NCBI RefSeq assembly: GCF_900609045.1
Contig: NZ_UXAV01000036.1
Location: 1 to 64,000, forward strand
Direction: 5' to 3'
Source: Filibacter tadaridae
GTDB lineage: Bacteria > Bacillota > Bacilli > Bacillales_A > Planococcaceae
Length of the DNA: 64,000 nucleotides
Within the stretch, counting starts at the first letter, position 1. Each line of letters begins with the position of its first letter. The notes beneath the pieces were generated by a model. It was not told the DNA's origin. It did not search any database and was given only the letters and a program-made list of their open reading frames with translations. The translations under genes were made by a program, and so were the position numbers. Positions 16,796 to 23,828 of this stretch are shown piece by piece.

Positions 16796-17266
16796 TTATT
16801 TACCTTCAAATTCGGTGAAAAATGCACGGATGTTTTCTTCGGGTTGTTCGCCTACCATACGCCCAACTTCCTTACCATCTTCATAATGGACAAGTGTTGG
16901 CCAAGATTTAATGCCATAGGGAGCTGCCTGTTGACCGAACTCAAGCATGTTATATTGAAGTACATTGACACCCATTTCTTTTGCGATCGGCATCATGACA
17001 GGCGTCATTGCCATGCAATAATGACATTCAGGACTAAAAAAGTAAGCAGTCACCGATTCACCAGACTCCACTTTTTTAAAGAGAGCATCCGGTAAGATAA
17101 TATTATTATAGTTTTCATTGCCGATTAAACCGATTGTCGATTTCTCCAATTTTTCCGTTCCATATGGATTGTCCTTCAGCTTTGCTTCATCGGATTTATT
17201 GGATAGGACGATGATAAGGATAAAGACCGCAATGACTGCGCCACCAATTATGAATAACTTTTTCAC
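16796..17266 (-). CDS. Membrane-anchored thioredoxin-like protein (CHYC)
   Basis: 156 residues. An N-terminal hydrophobic anchor (LFIIGGAVIAVFILIIVLS) is followed by a thioredoxin fold facing outside, with active site FFSPECHYCMAM and the cis-Pro in KSWPTLVHYEDGKEVGR. The start is GTG, one base after the bdbC stop, so the two genes are coupled. With BdbC it probably forms an extracytoplasmic disulfide-forming pair (BdbC reoxidising this protein), the role of BdbD or BdbA in Bacillus; which one is unclear. Confidence 0.85.
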   Translation of the reverse strand: MKKLFIIGGAVIAVFILIIVLSNKSDEAKLKDNPYGTEKLEKSTIGLIGNENYNNIILPDALFKKVESGESVTAYFFSPECHYCMAMTPVMMPIAKEMGVNVLQYNMLEFGQQAAPYGIKSWPTLVHYEDGKEVGRMVGEQPEENIRAFFTEFEGK

Positions 17267-17267
17267 A

Positions 17268-17693
17268 TTACTTCGACTCCTTTTGCCATTTGATTATAAG
17301 TAGGCTTGATATAAAGATGATTACAAACGCGATAAGTGCCAACAAGGGAATAGTGATGAATCCCAAGTAGTTGATGTACTGACCTGTGCACGATACATTC
17401 CCGCAAGCGGGTGCGCTATCACTAAGGAAGGAAAGTTTCTGAATTCCGTAATGATAAAGGGAAATACATCCGCCAACTAATGCAAACACAGCCGTTGTCA
17501 GCGCAATTCTTGCATTTTTTTGGAACAGGGCAACGCCGGAAATAAGTACGATTGGATACATCAAAATCCGTTGGTACCAACAAAGTGTACAGGGTTCATA
17601 GCCACGTACATCCGAAAAGTACAATGAACCGAGAGTGGCAATCAATGCGGTTGTACAAATTAGAATAAGAACGTTTTCCAGCCGTTTGTGCAT
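17268..17693 (-). CDS. bdbC: Disulfide bond formation protein BdbC (DsbB family)
   Basis: 141 residues with four membrane segments. It carries the quinone-linked active site CTLC in GYEPCTLCWYQRILMYP (~residue 36) and a second extracellular cysteine pair in APACGNVSCTGQYINYLGF. It reoxidises a thiol-disulfide oxidoreductase in secreted-protein folding. AGGAG precedes the ATG. First gene of a two-gene operon with the CHYC protein. Confidence 0.92.
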   Translation of the reverse strand: MHKRLENVLILICTTALIATLGSLYFSDVRGYEPCTLCWYQRILMYPIVLISGVALFQKNARIALTTAVFALVGGCISLYHYGIQKLSFLSDSAPACGNVSCTGQYINYLGFITIPLLALIAFVIIFISSLLIIKWQKESK

Positions 17694-17821
17694 TCTATCA
17701 ACTCCTGATTAAAAGACTACATAGTTGATTATAGGGTGTGGCATGATGCAAGTAAAATATTATTCATCGCAGACATGGTACTATATAATGAAGAGAAACG
17801 AATTTGGAAGAGGTGTTTTGC

Positions 17822-19366
17822 GTGAGTGAAGAATTCGATGTATCCTCATTTGAGATAAGTATGATTATTCGCCGGATGGTAAGCGATGATATAAAGAAAA
17901 TTCTAGGGATGCAAGAACTCTGCTTTCCGGGAATGGAGCCTTGGCTTGAAGAACATTTGGTAAGCCACTTGGCTATTTTTCCGGAAGGACAGCTGATTGC
18001 TGAACTGGACGGGGAAATCATAGGTTCTTGCTCAAGTCTAATCATTAATTTCGATGAGTACGATGATCGGCATACATGGGATGACGTAACGGATGAAGGG
18101 TACATTACAAACCACAATGCAGACGGCTACAATATGTACGGCATTGAAGTGATGGTGCACCCGGAATATCGCCGGATGAAAGTTGGACAACGCTTATATG
18201 AAGCACGAAAAGAACTTGCAAGAGAACTCAATTTAAAATCGATCATATTAGGTGGACGCATTCCGAATTACCACAAGTATGCAACTGAAATGTCACCGAG
18301 GGAATATGTTGAATCGGTGTCACGACACAAAATCTATGATCCTGTGCTGACCTTTCAACTTATGAATGACTTCACACTTATGCGGGTTAATCCGAATTAC
18401 TTACCGGATGATAAAGCCTCGAAGAAATATGCAACGCTTATGGAATGGAACAATGTCGATTATAAACCACTTACGAAGCGGCATTTCAAGACGAGTTATC
18501 CAGTACGCATCTGTGTTGTTCAATACTTTATGCGTAAAATTACATCTTTTGATGAACTGGCACATCAATGTGAATACTTCGTTGACGTTGCGTCAGATGC
18601 GAATTCAGATTTCGTGGTCTTTCCGGAACTATTTACAACGCAACTTATGTCTTTCCTGGATGAGCCCTCACCAAGTCGTGCTGTACGTAAAATGACGGAG
18701 TATACGCCGCAATATATGGAGATGTTCATGAATCTCGCTGTCCGTTATAATGTGAATATAATAGGTGGATCTCATTTTGTTGAAGAAGAGGATGAAGAAA
18801 TCTACAATATATCTTATCTTTTCCGCCGAGATGGATCGATTGAAAAACAATATAAAATTCATATTACACCGAATGAGCGAAAATGGTGGGGAATCAGTGC
18901 GGGGGATTCGGTCCGTGTATTTGATACGGACTGTGGAAAGATCGCAATCCAGATTTGCTATGATATTGAGTTTCCAGAATTGGCCCGTATTGCAACTGAC
19001 ATGGGAGCGAATATCATCTTCACACCATTTTGTACGGAAGACCGCCAAGGATATCTACGTGTAAGATATTGTGCACAAGCCCGCGCGATTGAAAATCAAA
19101 TCTACACAGTCATTTCGGGAACGGTCGGTAACTTGCCGCAAACGGAAAATATGGATATTCAATATGCGCAATCGGCGATATTCGCACCTTCAGACTTCGA
19201 ATTTGCGCGTGATGGCATTGTCGGGGAAACGAATGCGAACTTGGAAATGGTGTTGATTGGAGATGTAGATTTAGAAATTTTACGGAGACAGCGCCAAGAT
19301 GGAACGGTCAAGCAGTTGAAAGACCGCCGTCATGATGTGTATCACATTGAATATAAGAAAGACTGA
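17822..19366 (+). CDS. GNAT acetyltransferase fused to a carbon-nitrogen hydrolase
   Basis: About 514 residues. Residues ~10-210 form a GNAT domain (GIEVMVHPEYRRMKVGQRLYE is the acetyl-CoA loop). Residues ~225-510 form a nitrilase-superfamily domain with the Glu (FPELFTT), Lys (EKQYKIHITPNE) and Cys (AIQICYDIEFPELARI) triad. Such fusions are known in Bacillales and other bacteria, but the substrate is not established to my knowledge; linked deamidation and acylation is a guess. The frame opens at TTG 17804, but AGAGGTG is correctly spaced for GTG 17822. Confidence 0.9.
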   Translation: MSEEFDVSSFEISMIIRRMVSDDIKKILGMQELCFPGMEPWLEEHLVSHLAIFPEGQLIAELDGEIIGSCSSLIINFDEYDDRHTWDDVTDEGYITNHNADGYNMYGIEVMVHPEYRRMKVGQRLYEARKELARELNLKSIILGGRIPNYHKYATEMSPREYVESVSRHKIYDPVLTFQLMNDFTLMRVNPNYLPDDKASKKYATLMEWNNVDYKPLTKRHFKTSYPVRICVVQYFMRKITSFDELAHQCEYFVDVASDANSDFVVFPELFTTQLMSFLDEPSPSRAVRKMTEYTPQYMEMFMNLAVRYNVNIIGGSHFVEEEDEEIYNISYLFRRDGSIEKQYKIHITPNERKWWGISAGDSVRVFDTDCGKIAIQICYDIEFPELARIATDMGANIIFTPFCTEDRQGYLRVRYCAQARAIENQIYTVISGTVGNLPQTENMDIQYAQSAIFAPSDFEFARDGIVGETNANLEMVLIGDVDLEILRRQRQDGTVKQLKDRRHDVYHIEYKKD

Positions 19367-19371
19367 CGAGA

Positions 19372-19422
19372 AAAAAGGGTCCATCCACCGTTGTTGAATT
19401 GGTGAATGGGCTTTTCTTTTTT
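19372..19422 (+). terminator. Terminator after the GNAT-hydrolase gene
   Basis: AAAAGGGTCCATCCACC pairs imperfectly with GGTGAATGGGCTTTTC, followed by a long T-run. Confidence 0.75.
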
Positions 19423-19483
19423 TGTGGAAGCTTATTTATATTACGAAAGGTATCCATAAATAATCCCTGTGGATGGTTTGTGT

Positions 19484-19491
19484 GTTATAAT
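19484..19491 (+). promoter_or_regulatory. Extended -10 for the ribbon-helix-helix gene
   Basis: TGTTATAAT at 19483-19491 is a good extended -10 about 30 bases before the ATG; no strong -35 is seen. Confidence 0.5.
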
Positions 19492-19520
19492 TAGATTAAT
19501 CAGTGAGGGGAGTGGTGTAT

Positions 19521-19901
19521 ATGGCAGAAACAGAAAAGATAACGATCAATATGAATGTTGTTGACCTTGGGAAAGTCGATTTGCTTGTAGATCAAGGGTT
19601 TTATTCCAATCGAACGGACTTCATTAGGTCTTCCATTCGCAATCAATTGGCCACACATGCGGCAGATCTGGAAAGTTTGCTTGTCAGAAAAGAATTTGTT
19701 GTAGGTGTAGTAAAGTACTCAAGAAAAGAATTGGAGAAACTTCTTGCGTCCAATGAAAAAGTAGAGATGAAAATAATTGGATTGCTTATTTTGGATGAAG
19801 ATATTGATGTGGAACTTGCGGTTAAAACAATCAAATCCCTTCAAGTCAAAGGTGTTTTTAAAGCGAATGCAGCCGTGAAACAAGCGCTTGGTAAGTTGTA
19901 G
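19521..19901 (+). CDS. Ribbon-helix-helix (CopG-like) DNA-binding protein
   Basis: 126 residues. The N-terminus has the RHH pattern: a short strand (EKITINMNVVDLGKVDLLV) then YSNRTDFIRSSIRNQL, matching the helix that dimerises and places the strand in the DNA major groove. The C-terminal 75 residues (ELEKLLASNEKVEMKIIG) are unassigned. Likely a transcription regulator with unknown targets. The ATG at 19521 is preferred over upstream GTG codons that overlap GAGGGG. Monocistronic with a strong terminator. Confidence 0.75.
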   Translation: MAETEKITINMNVVDLGKVDLLVDQGFYSNRTDFIRSSIRNQLATHAADLESLLVRKEFVVGVVKYSRKELEKLLASNEKVEMKIIGLLILDEDIDVELAVKTIKSLQVKGVFKANAAVKQALGKL

Positions 19902-19917
19902 AAGAAAGATATATAAA

Positions 19918-19950
19918 AAAGAGGCAGTCTTCAGTTGAGACTGCCTCTTT
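19918..19950. terminator. Bidirectional terminator
   Basis: AAAGAGGCAGTCT and AGACTGCCTCTTT pair perfectly around 7 bases, between convergent genes. Confidence 0.92.
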
Positions 19951-19968
19951 CATTTATATAGTGGGTAA

Positions 19969-21051
19969 TTATTTCTTCTTCGAAGGGTGCTTCCGCATGG
20001 ATTTCGTAACTTTTTTCCACTTATTCCGTTCAGCAGATTTGGCGGCGGAGTCCATTTTTCGTTCTAAAAACGCCAATTCTTTTTGTAACTTCAAATAGCT
20101 AGCATAACGCTCTGCGGGTAGGGTGCCTGTAGTAAGTGCTTCTTGTACTGCACATCCTGGTTCATGACCATGCTGACAATCACTGAACTTACATGTACCG
20201 GCAAGTGCCTCAATGTCTTTAAATCCAGAATCGAGGCTCTCGCTGTTTTCCCACAACTGGAACTCCCTCATACCAGGAGTGTCGATAAGTACGCCACCAG
20301 TGGGGATTTTGACTAATTCACGGTGAGTCGTTGTGTGACGACCTTTGTCATCATCACCTCGTATGTCTTGTATGGTCATCATTTCTCCGCCGCAAATGGC
20401 GTTTGTAAGTGATGACTTTCCGACACCTGATGAGCCTAATAGCGCTGCCGTTTTTCCGTCTTTCAACAAGACAGTCAACGCTTCAATCCCTTCGCCGGTT
20501 ACATTACTGATCGCAAAAACTTCTGCACCAAGTGCGATATTCTGTGCTTCTTCAATGTACAGTAAAGGCTCCTCACAAACATCCTTTTTTGTCAATACGA
20601 CAACGGGGTTTGCACCTGAATCATAGGCTGCGACTAAATAACGTTCAAGTCGTCTGGCGTTGAAGTCTTTATTCATCGACATGACGAGAAAGACGATGTC
20701 AACATTTACAGCAATGATTTGTTCTGTTATCGCTGTACCCGCAGACTTTCTTGAAAAGAGCGATGTCCTTGGTAAAAGTGCATGAATGATTCCCCGTTCC
20801 TCGCCGGGCATCTTTTCAACAGCTACCCAATCACCGACGGCAGGGAAGTCTTTCCGTTCGGTTGCTTCGTATTGAAAAGCACCTGAGCAAACACTTAGCC
20901 ATTCGCCTTCTTCAGTTACAATTCGGAACATCTTCTTATGTTCAAGTGTGACACGCCCTGGCACACACTTTTGTAATTTGGGACCAACATTCAGCTCTTT
21001 CCAATTTTCTTCATGTATTTTATTCCAACCGTAGTCATTAAGTATTGTCAA
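19969..21051 (-). CDS. rsgA: Ribosome small subunit-dependent GTPase RsgA
   Basis: 360 residues. RsgA is a circularly permuted GTPase that acts late in 30S assembly. The G motifs appear in permuted order: TKKD (G4, ~157), GSSGVGKSSLTN (P-loop, ~209), then DTPGMREF (G3). An OB-fold precedes them and a zinc knuckle CKFSDCQHGHEPGC follows. It is longer than the roughly 300-residue B. subtilis RsgA and basic at the C-terminus, so it may be a second paralogue. TTG start with GGAGG 8 bases upstream. It is preceded by a leader peptide and terminator, suggesting attenuation. Confidence 0.93.
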   Translation of the reverse strand: MTILNDYGWNKIHEENWKELNVGPKLQKCVPGRVTLEHKKMFRIVTEEGEWLSVCSGAFQYEATERKDFPAVGDWVAVEKMPGEERGIIHALLPRTSLFSRKSAGTAITEQIIAVNVDIVFLVMSMNKDFNARRLERYLVAAYDSGANPVVVLTKKDVCEEPLLYIEEAQNIALGAEVFAISNVTGEGIEALTVLLKDGKTAALLGSSGVGKSSLTNAICGGEMMTIQDIRGDDDKGRHTTTHRELVKIPTGGVLIDTPGMREFQLWENSESLDSGFKDIEALAGTCKFSDCQHGHEPGCAVQEALTTGTLPAERYASYLKLQKELAFLERKMDSAAKSAERNKWKKVTKSMRKHPSKKK

Positions 21052-21078
21052 TTTAAATTCCTCCTGTTATGTGCATAT

Positions 21079-21114
21079 AAAAAAGCCGTGGCTCCTAATC
21101 GGACACCACGGCTT
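21079..21114 (-). terminator. Leader terminator ahead of rsgA (candidate attenuator)
   Basis: AAGCCGTGG and CCACGGCTT form a perfect 9-bp stem followed on the minus strand by six T. It stands between the leader peptide and rsgA. The loop holds GTCCGAT (21104-21098), complementary to ATCGGAC in the leader coding region (21178-21172). Confidence 0.8.
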
Positions 21115-21142
21115 CACGCGCGTAACAGAAAAAGCATGCCTT

Positions 21143-21211
21143 TTAGGAAGGCATTACAAGTGAAGGTATGGGTCCGATCAAATCAACAATCGTCATATTT
21201 AAAATAGCCAT
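21143..21211 (-). CDS. Candidate leader peptide of rsgA, 22 residues
   Basis: Reads MAILNMTIVDLIGPIPSLVM then PS and stop. AGGTGA lies 6 bases before the ATG, so it should be well translated. It lies in the untranslated leader between the promoter (21272-21244) and the rsgA terminator. Its stop codon is inside a second hairpin, ATGCCTT...AAGGCAT, followed by CTTTTT. It is probably a regulatory uORF whose translation sets the leader fold. Confidence 0.65.
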   Translation of the reverse strand: MAILNMTIVDLIGPIPSLVMPS

Positions 21212-21243
21212 AAAACTTCACCTGCTTTCTCTAAGATGGTTTA

Positions 21244-21272
21244 ATAATAGCAAAACAAAAGAAGTTCGTCAA
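21244..21272 (-). promoter_or_regulatory. Promoter of the rsgA leader
   Basis: On the minus strand TTGACG (21272-21267) and TATTAT (21249-21244) are 17 bases apart, about 190 bases upstream of rsgA and 33 upstream of the leader ATG. Confidence 0.75.
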
Positions 21273-21295
21273 TAGGGACTTTTCAAACTAGTTAT

Positions 21296-21645
21296 GTTGA
21301 AAAAACAATTCTATTTAATCTCCAGCGAAGGCGCCTACTGGGGTAGCCGAAGCAATAAGACTGACAGTGAAAATCGAGGGCACTGAAAAAGTCCAACTCT
21401 CTTCAAATCCCGTTGATTTCCGTTCCGAGCGGACGCTTTCCGCGGGCACGGCTTCAGCCTCCTCGTCACTGCGTTCCTGCGGGGTCTTCAGCTCGTGCTG
21501 TTCCCGCAGGAGTCGCCGCTCTCCACTACAATCAACTGGTTTTCACTATAAAAAAGAACTTTTTCAGTGGCCTTGTGAACTTCTGCCCTAGCTTATTGCG
21601 GGAGGCATCCCCAAGCGCCGAGCGGTGTTCAATGGACTTCTTTTA
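21296..21645. repeat. Repeat R2 interrupted by R1 (locus 1)
   Basis: Left part GTTGAAAAAACAATTCTAT ... GGGTAGCCGAAGCAATAAGAC and right part TTCTGCCCTAGCTTATTGCG then GGAGGCATCCCC together match the intact R2 at 48429-48583. They are separated by a 189-bp R1 copy. The total of about 350 bp equals the intact R2 length (155) plus R1 within a few bases. Confidence 0.75.
21381..21569 (+). repeat. Dispersed repeat R1, full copy A
   Basis: Terminal inverted repeats CACTGAAAAAGT at 21381 and ACTTTTTCAGTG ending at 21569. The core contains GAGCGGACGCTTTCCGCGGG, GGCTTCAGCCTCCTCG and GTTCCCGCAGGAGTCGCCG. It is MITE-like: no coding capacity, palindromic core, matching ends. Confidence 0.85.
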
Positions 21646-21699
21646 ATCCGATGCCAGAAACCGGCACCGGGTGTAAGCCTCTTTTTCGCCTTTCTATTG

Positions 21700-21730
21700 A
21701 AAAAGCGGCCCTCTTATTGAGAGCCGCTTT
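21700..21730 (-). terminator. Terminator after the CNNM/CBS gene
   Basis: AAAGCGGC...GCCGCTTT stem with inner CTC/GAG pairs; the minus strand has a T-run after it. Confidence 0.85.
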
Positions 21731-21733
21731 GCT

Positions 21734-23089
21734 TTAGGAATCCAACGAAAGATCTGCTATATCTTCTTCATTATCTTCGTATCTAAATACTTCCAAGTAT
21801 AAAATGTGATGGCCATCCACGTCTTTCACCATGAATTCAAAACCTTGTTCAATAATCTTTTCACCTTGAATGGCTTCAAAGCGTTGGGTCATGAACCAAC
21901 CACCGATTGTATCGATGTCTTCTTCATCAATTTCGATACCAAGAATCACATTGACGTTTTCTATCAACATTTTTGCATCTAAAATATAATGACCTTCACC
22001 GACTTTTTGCACTTCCGGTACTTCATCCAGGTCGAATTCATCTTGAATATCACCGACGATTTCTTCCAAAATATCTTCAATTGTTACAAGTCCTGAAGTT
22101 CCTCCATACTCATCCATTAGGGCAGCCATATGGATACGTTCCCGTTGTATTTTGAGTAGAAGATCGCCAATCGGAATTGTTTCAATGACACGTATTATTG
22201 GTTGCATGTAGTTGATGACAGGCTGAGTTCCTGTGGTAGAGTCTTTAATATATGCCGTCAACAAGTTTTTCATGTTAACGAGCCCGATAACATGATCCTT
22301 ATCACCATCTGTAACAGGGTAACGTGTATATTGCTCAACACTGGTCATATCAAAAATTTCATGTAAGGTAAGGTCTTTATCTATTGTCATCATTTCTGTT
22401 CTAGGAGCCATGATTTCTTTTGCGATACGGTCATCGAATTCGAATATTTTGTTGACATACTTGTATTCAGCTTGGTTAATTTCCCCGCTTTTTAAACTAT
22501 CCGATAAAATCATTCGAAGTTCTTCCTCCGTGTGTGCAACCTCAGACTCTGAAATGGATTTGAAACCGAATAGCCTGATTACGAAACGTGCCGAACCATT
22601 CATGCCTTTTATAATCGGGTACATTAGGCGGTAGAAAAAAATGAGCGGTTTTGAGAAAGACAACGTAATCTCTTCCGCTTTTTGAATCGCGATTGTTTTT
22701 GGTGCCAATTCACCGACGACAACATGCAAATATGTGACGACCGTGAATGCGATAATAAATGAAAGGAAGCTGGAAACACTTGTTGTCAAATCAAAGTGAG
22801 CAAAAATTGGTTTCAATATCAATTTGACAGTTGGTTCCCCAAGCATACCGAGGCCCAGAGCTGTAATCGTAATTCCCAATTGGCAAGCGGATAAGTACTC
22901 ATCCAAATTACCGATTACTTTTCTCGCATTGATAGCACGACGGTTGCCTTCTGCAACAAGCTGGTCAATGCGTGTAATCCTTACTTTCACTATAGCGAAT
23001 TCACTCGCAACAAAAAATGCGGTGAGGGCGATCAAGACAGCAAATGCTGTCAATCGTATGGCAATCTCCAAATAATTCCTTTGTTCCAA
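21734..23089 (-). CDS. CNNM/CBS-domain membrane protein (hemolysin C-like family)
   Basis: 451 residues: an N-terminal DUF21/CNNM membrane domain of 3-4 segments (FAVLIALTAFFVASEFAIVKVR), a CBS pair (residues ~210-330, MAPRTEMMTIDKDLTLHEIF ... MDEYGGTSGLVTIEDILEEI) and a C-terminal CorC/HlyC-type domain. The family is linked to magnesium and other cation transport or sensing. The start called here is TTG (MEQRNYLEIA), but it has no ribosome site. AGGAGGTG lies 34 bases upstream before another TTG in a different frame, with a five-C run between, so a frameshift or an unusual start is possible. Confidence 0.88.
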   Translation of the reverse strand: MEQRNYLEIAIRLTAFAVLIALTAFFVASEFAIVKVRITRIDQLVAEGNRRAINARKVIGNLDEYLSACQLGITITALGLGMLGEPTVKLILKPIFAHFDLTTSVSSFLSFIIAFTVVTYLHVVVGELAPKTIAIQKAEEITLSFSKPLIFFYRLMYPIIKGMNGSARFVIRLFGFKSISESEVAHTEEELRMILSDSLKSGEINQAEYKYVNKIFEFDDRIAKEIMAPRTEMMTIDKDLTLHEIFDMTSVEQYTRYPVTDGDKDHVIGLVNMKNLLTAYIKDSTTGTQPVINYMQPIIRVIETIPIGDLLLKIQRERIHMAALMDEYGGTSGLVTIEDILEEIVGDIQDEFDLDEVPEVQKVGEGHYILDAKMLIENVNVILGIEIDEEDIDTIGGWFMTQRFEAIQGEKIIEQGFEFMVKDVDGHHILYLEVFRYEDNEEDIADLSLDS

Positions 23090-23282
23090 ACCCGAATGAG
23101 GGGGAGAACAAAGTGTACACCTCCTGTAATGGTAAAATAGCTAGTTAATACTATAATAATTTATTTACAAGAAAAAGACAAATAGATACACCTATCGCTC
23201 TTATATTTTATTTTCGGGATTCTTGTGGCTAAATCTCGCAAGATAACGTGTAATTAGTATTTTCTATTCCTTTAGAAAAGTG

Positions 23283-23320
23283 TTGACATTCTAAAAACGG
23301 AAATGGTAATCTGGTATAGT
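23283..23320 (+). promoter_or_regulatory. Promoter region of the ABC exporter leader
   Basis: TTGACA at 23283-23288 with TAATCT 18 bases on, and an extended -10 TGGTATAGT ending at 23320. Either would put the start near 23320-23328, about 25 bases before the leader peptide. Confidence 0.55.
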
Positions 23321-23353
23321 TAGATACTCGAAATAGTAAGGGAGGTACGGACA

Positions 23354-23425
23354 ATGGCAAAGTCAATGTTTGACTCATACAACTGTATAACAAATCCGTA
23401 CCAGCCCAAATCTATTCTTCTATGA
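23354..23425 (+). CDS. Leader peptide of the BmrCD-type exporter, 23 residues
   Basis: Reads MAKSMFDSYNCITNPYQPKS then ILL and stop. GGGAGG is 8 bases before the ATG. It is followed at 23470 by an intrinsic terminator before the exporter genes. In B. subtilis bmrCD is preceded by the small bmrB leader whose translation couples antibiotic stress to read-through of a terminator. The arrangement here is the same, although the peptide is shorter than BmrB. Confidence 0.7.
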   Translation: MAKSMFDSYNCITNPYQPKSILL

Positions 23426-23469
23426 AACCGTAAATTAGGGATGGTGCTAGTTACTGTTCCTTTACCTGA

Positions 23470-23504
23470 GCACACGCTTAAGTTAAAAGGCGTGTGCTTT
23501 TTTT
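23470..23504 (+). terminator. Attenuator-type terminator upstream of the exporter
   Basis: GCACACGC and GCGTGTGC form a perfect 8-bp stem followed by seven T. It lies between the leader peptide and the first exporter gene. Confidence 0.85.
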
Positions 23505-23566
23505 GGTTCCCAATTAAGGAAGATTCGATGTTCTCACGCTTTGCGTGTTGCATAAAGCGAAACTTC

Positions 23567-23698
23567 AATCAGTGGGGGTTTTTCTCATCCCCCACTGATT
23601 GTTAGTTAAGCCATTCGGGCTTTTACGGGCAGTTGATCTCCCGCTTATTCTTCTTGTTTTCTCGAAGGCTTGAAGTTGGGAGTCTTACTGCCCGTTAA
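23567..23698 (+). other. Two further hairpins in the exporter leader
   Basis: CAATCAGTGGGGG pairs with CCCCCACTGATTG (23567-23603), and ACGGGCAG pairs with CTGCCCGT (23626-23696) with TCTCCC/GGGAG inside. Neither has a T-run, so they are RNA folds rather than terminators, possibly stabilising the transcript 5' end. Confidence 0.6.
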
Positions 23699-23734
23699 TG
23701 CGGGATAAATACAAATTGAAAAGGAGTGCTGGTT

Positions 23735-23794
23735 ATGGTGAACATGAAGCAGCAAAGAAAAATTTTACAAAAGGAATCTCTAGAAAGCGGATAG
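23735..23794 (+). CDS. Second short leader ORF, 19 residues
   Basis: Reads MVNMKQQRKILQKESLESG and stop, with AAGGAG 8 bases before the ATG, ending 34 bases ahead of the exporter gene. It may be a second uORF or a vestige. Nothing else supports it. Confidence 0.4.
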   Translation: MVNMKQQRKILQKESLESG

Positions 23795-23828
23795 TTATAA
23801 AAGAATAAGGAAGAAGGTTGAGTGATTC

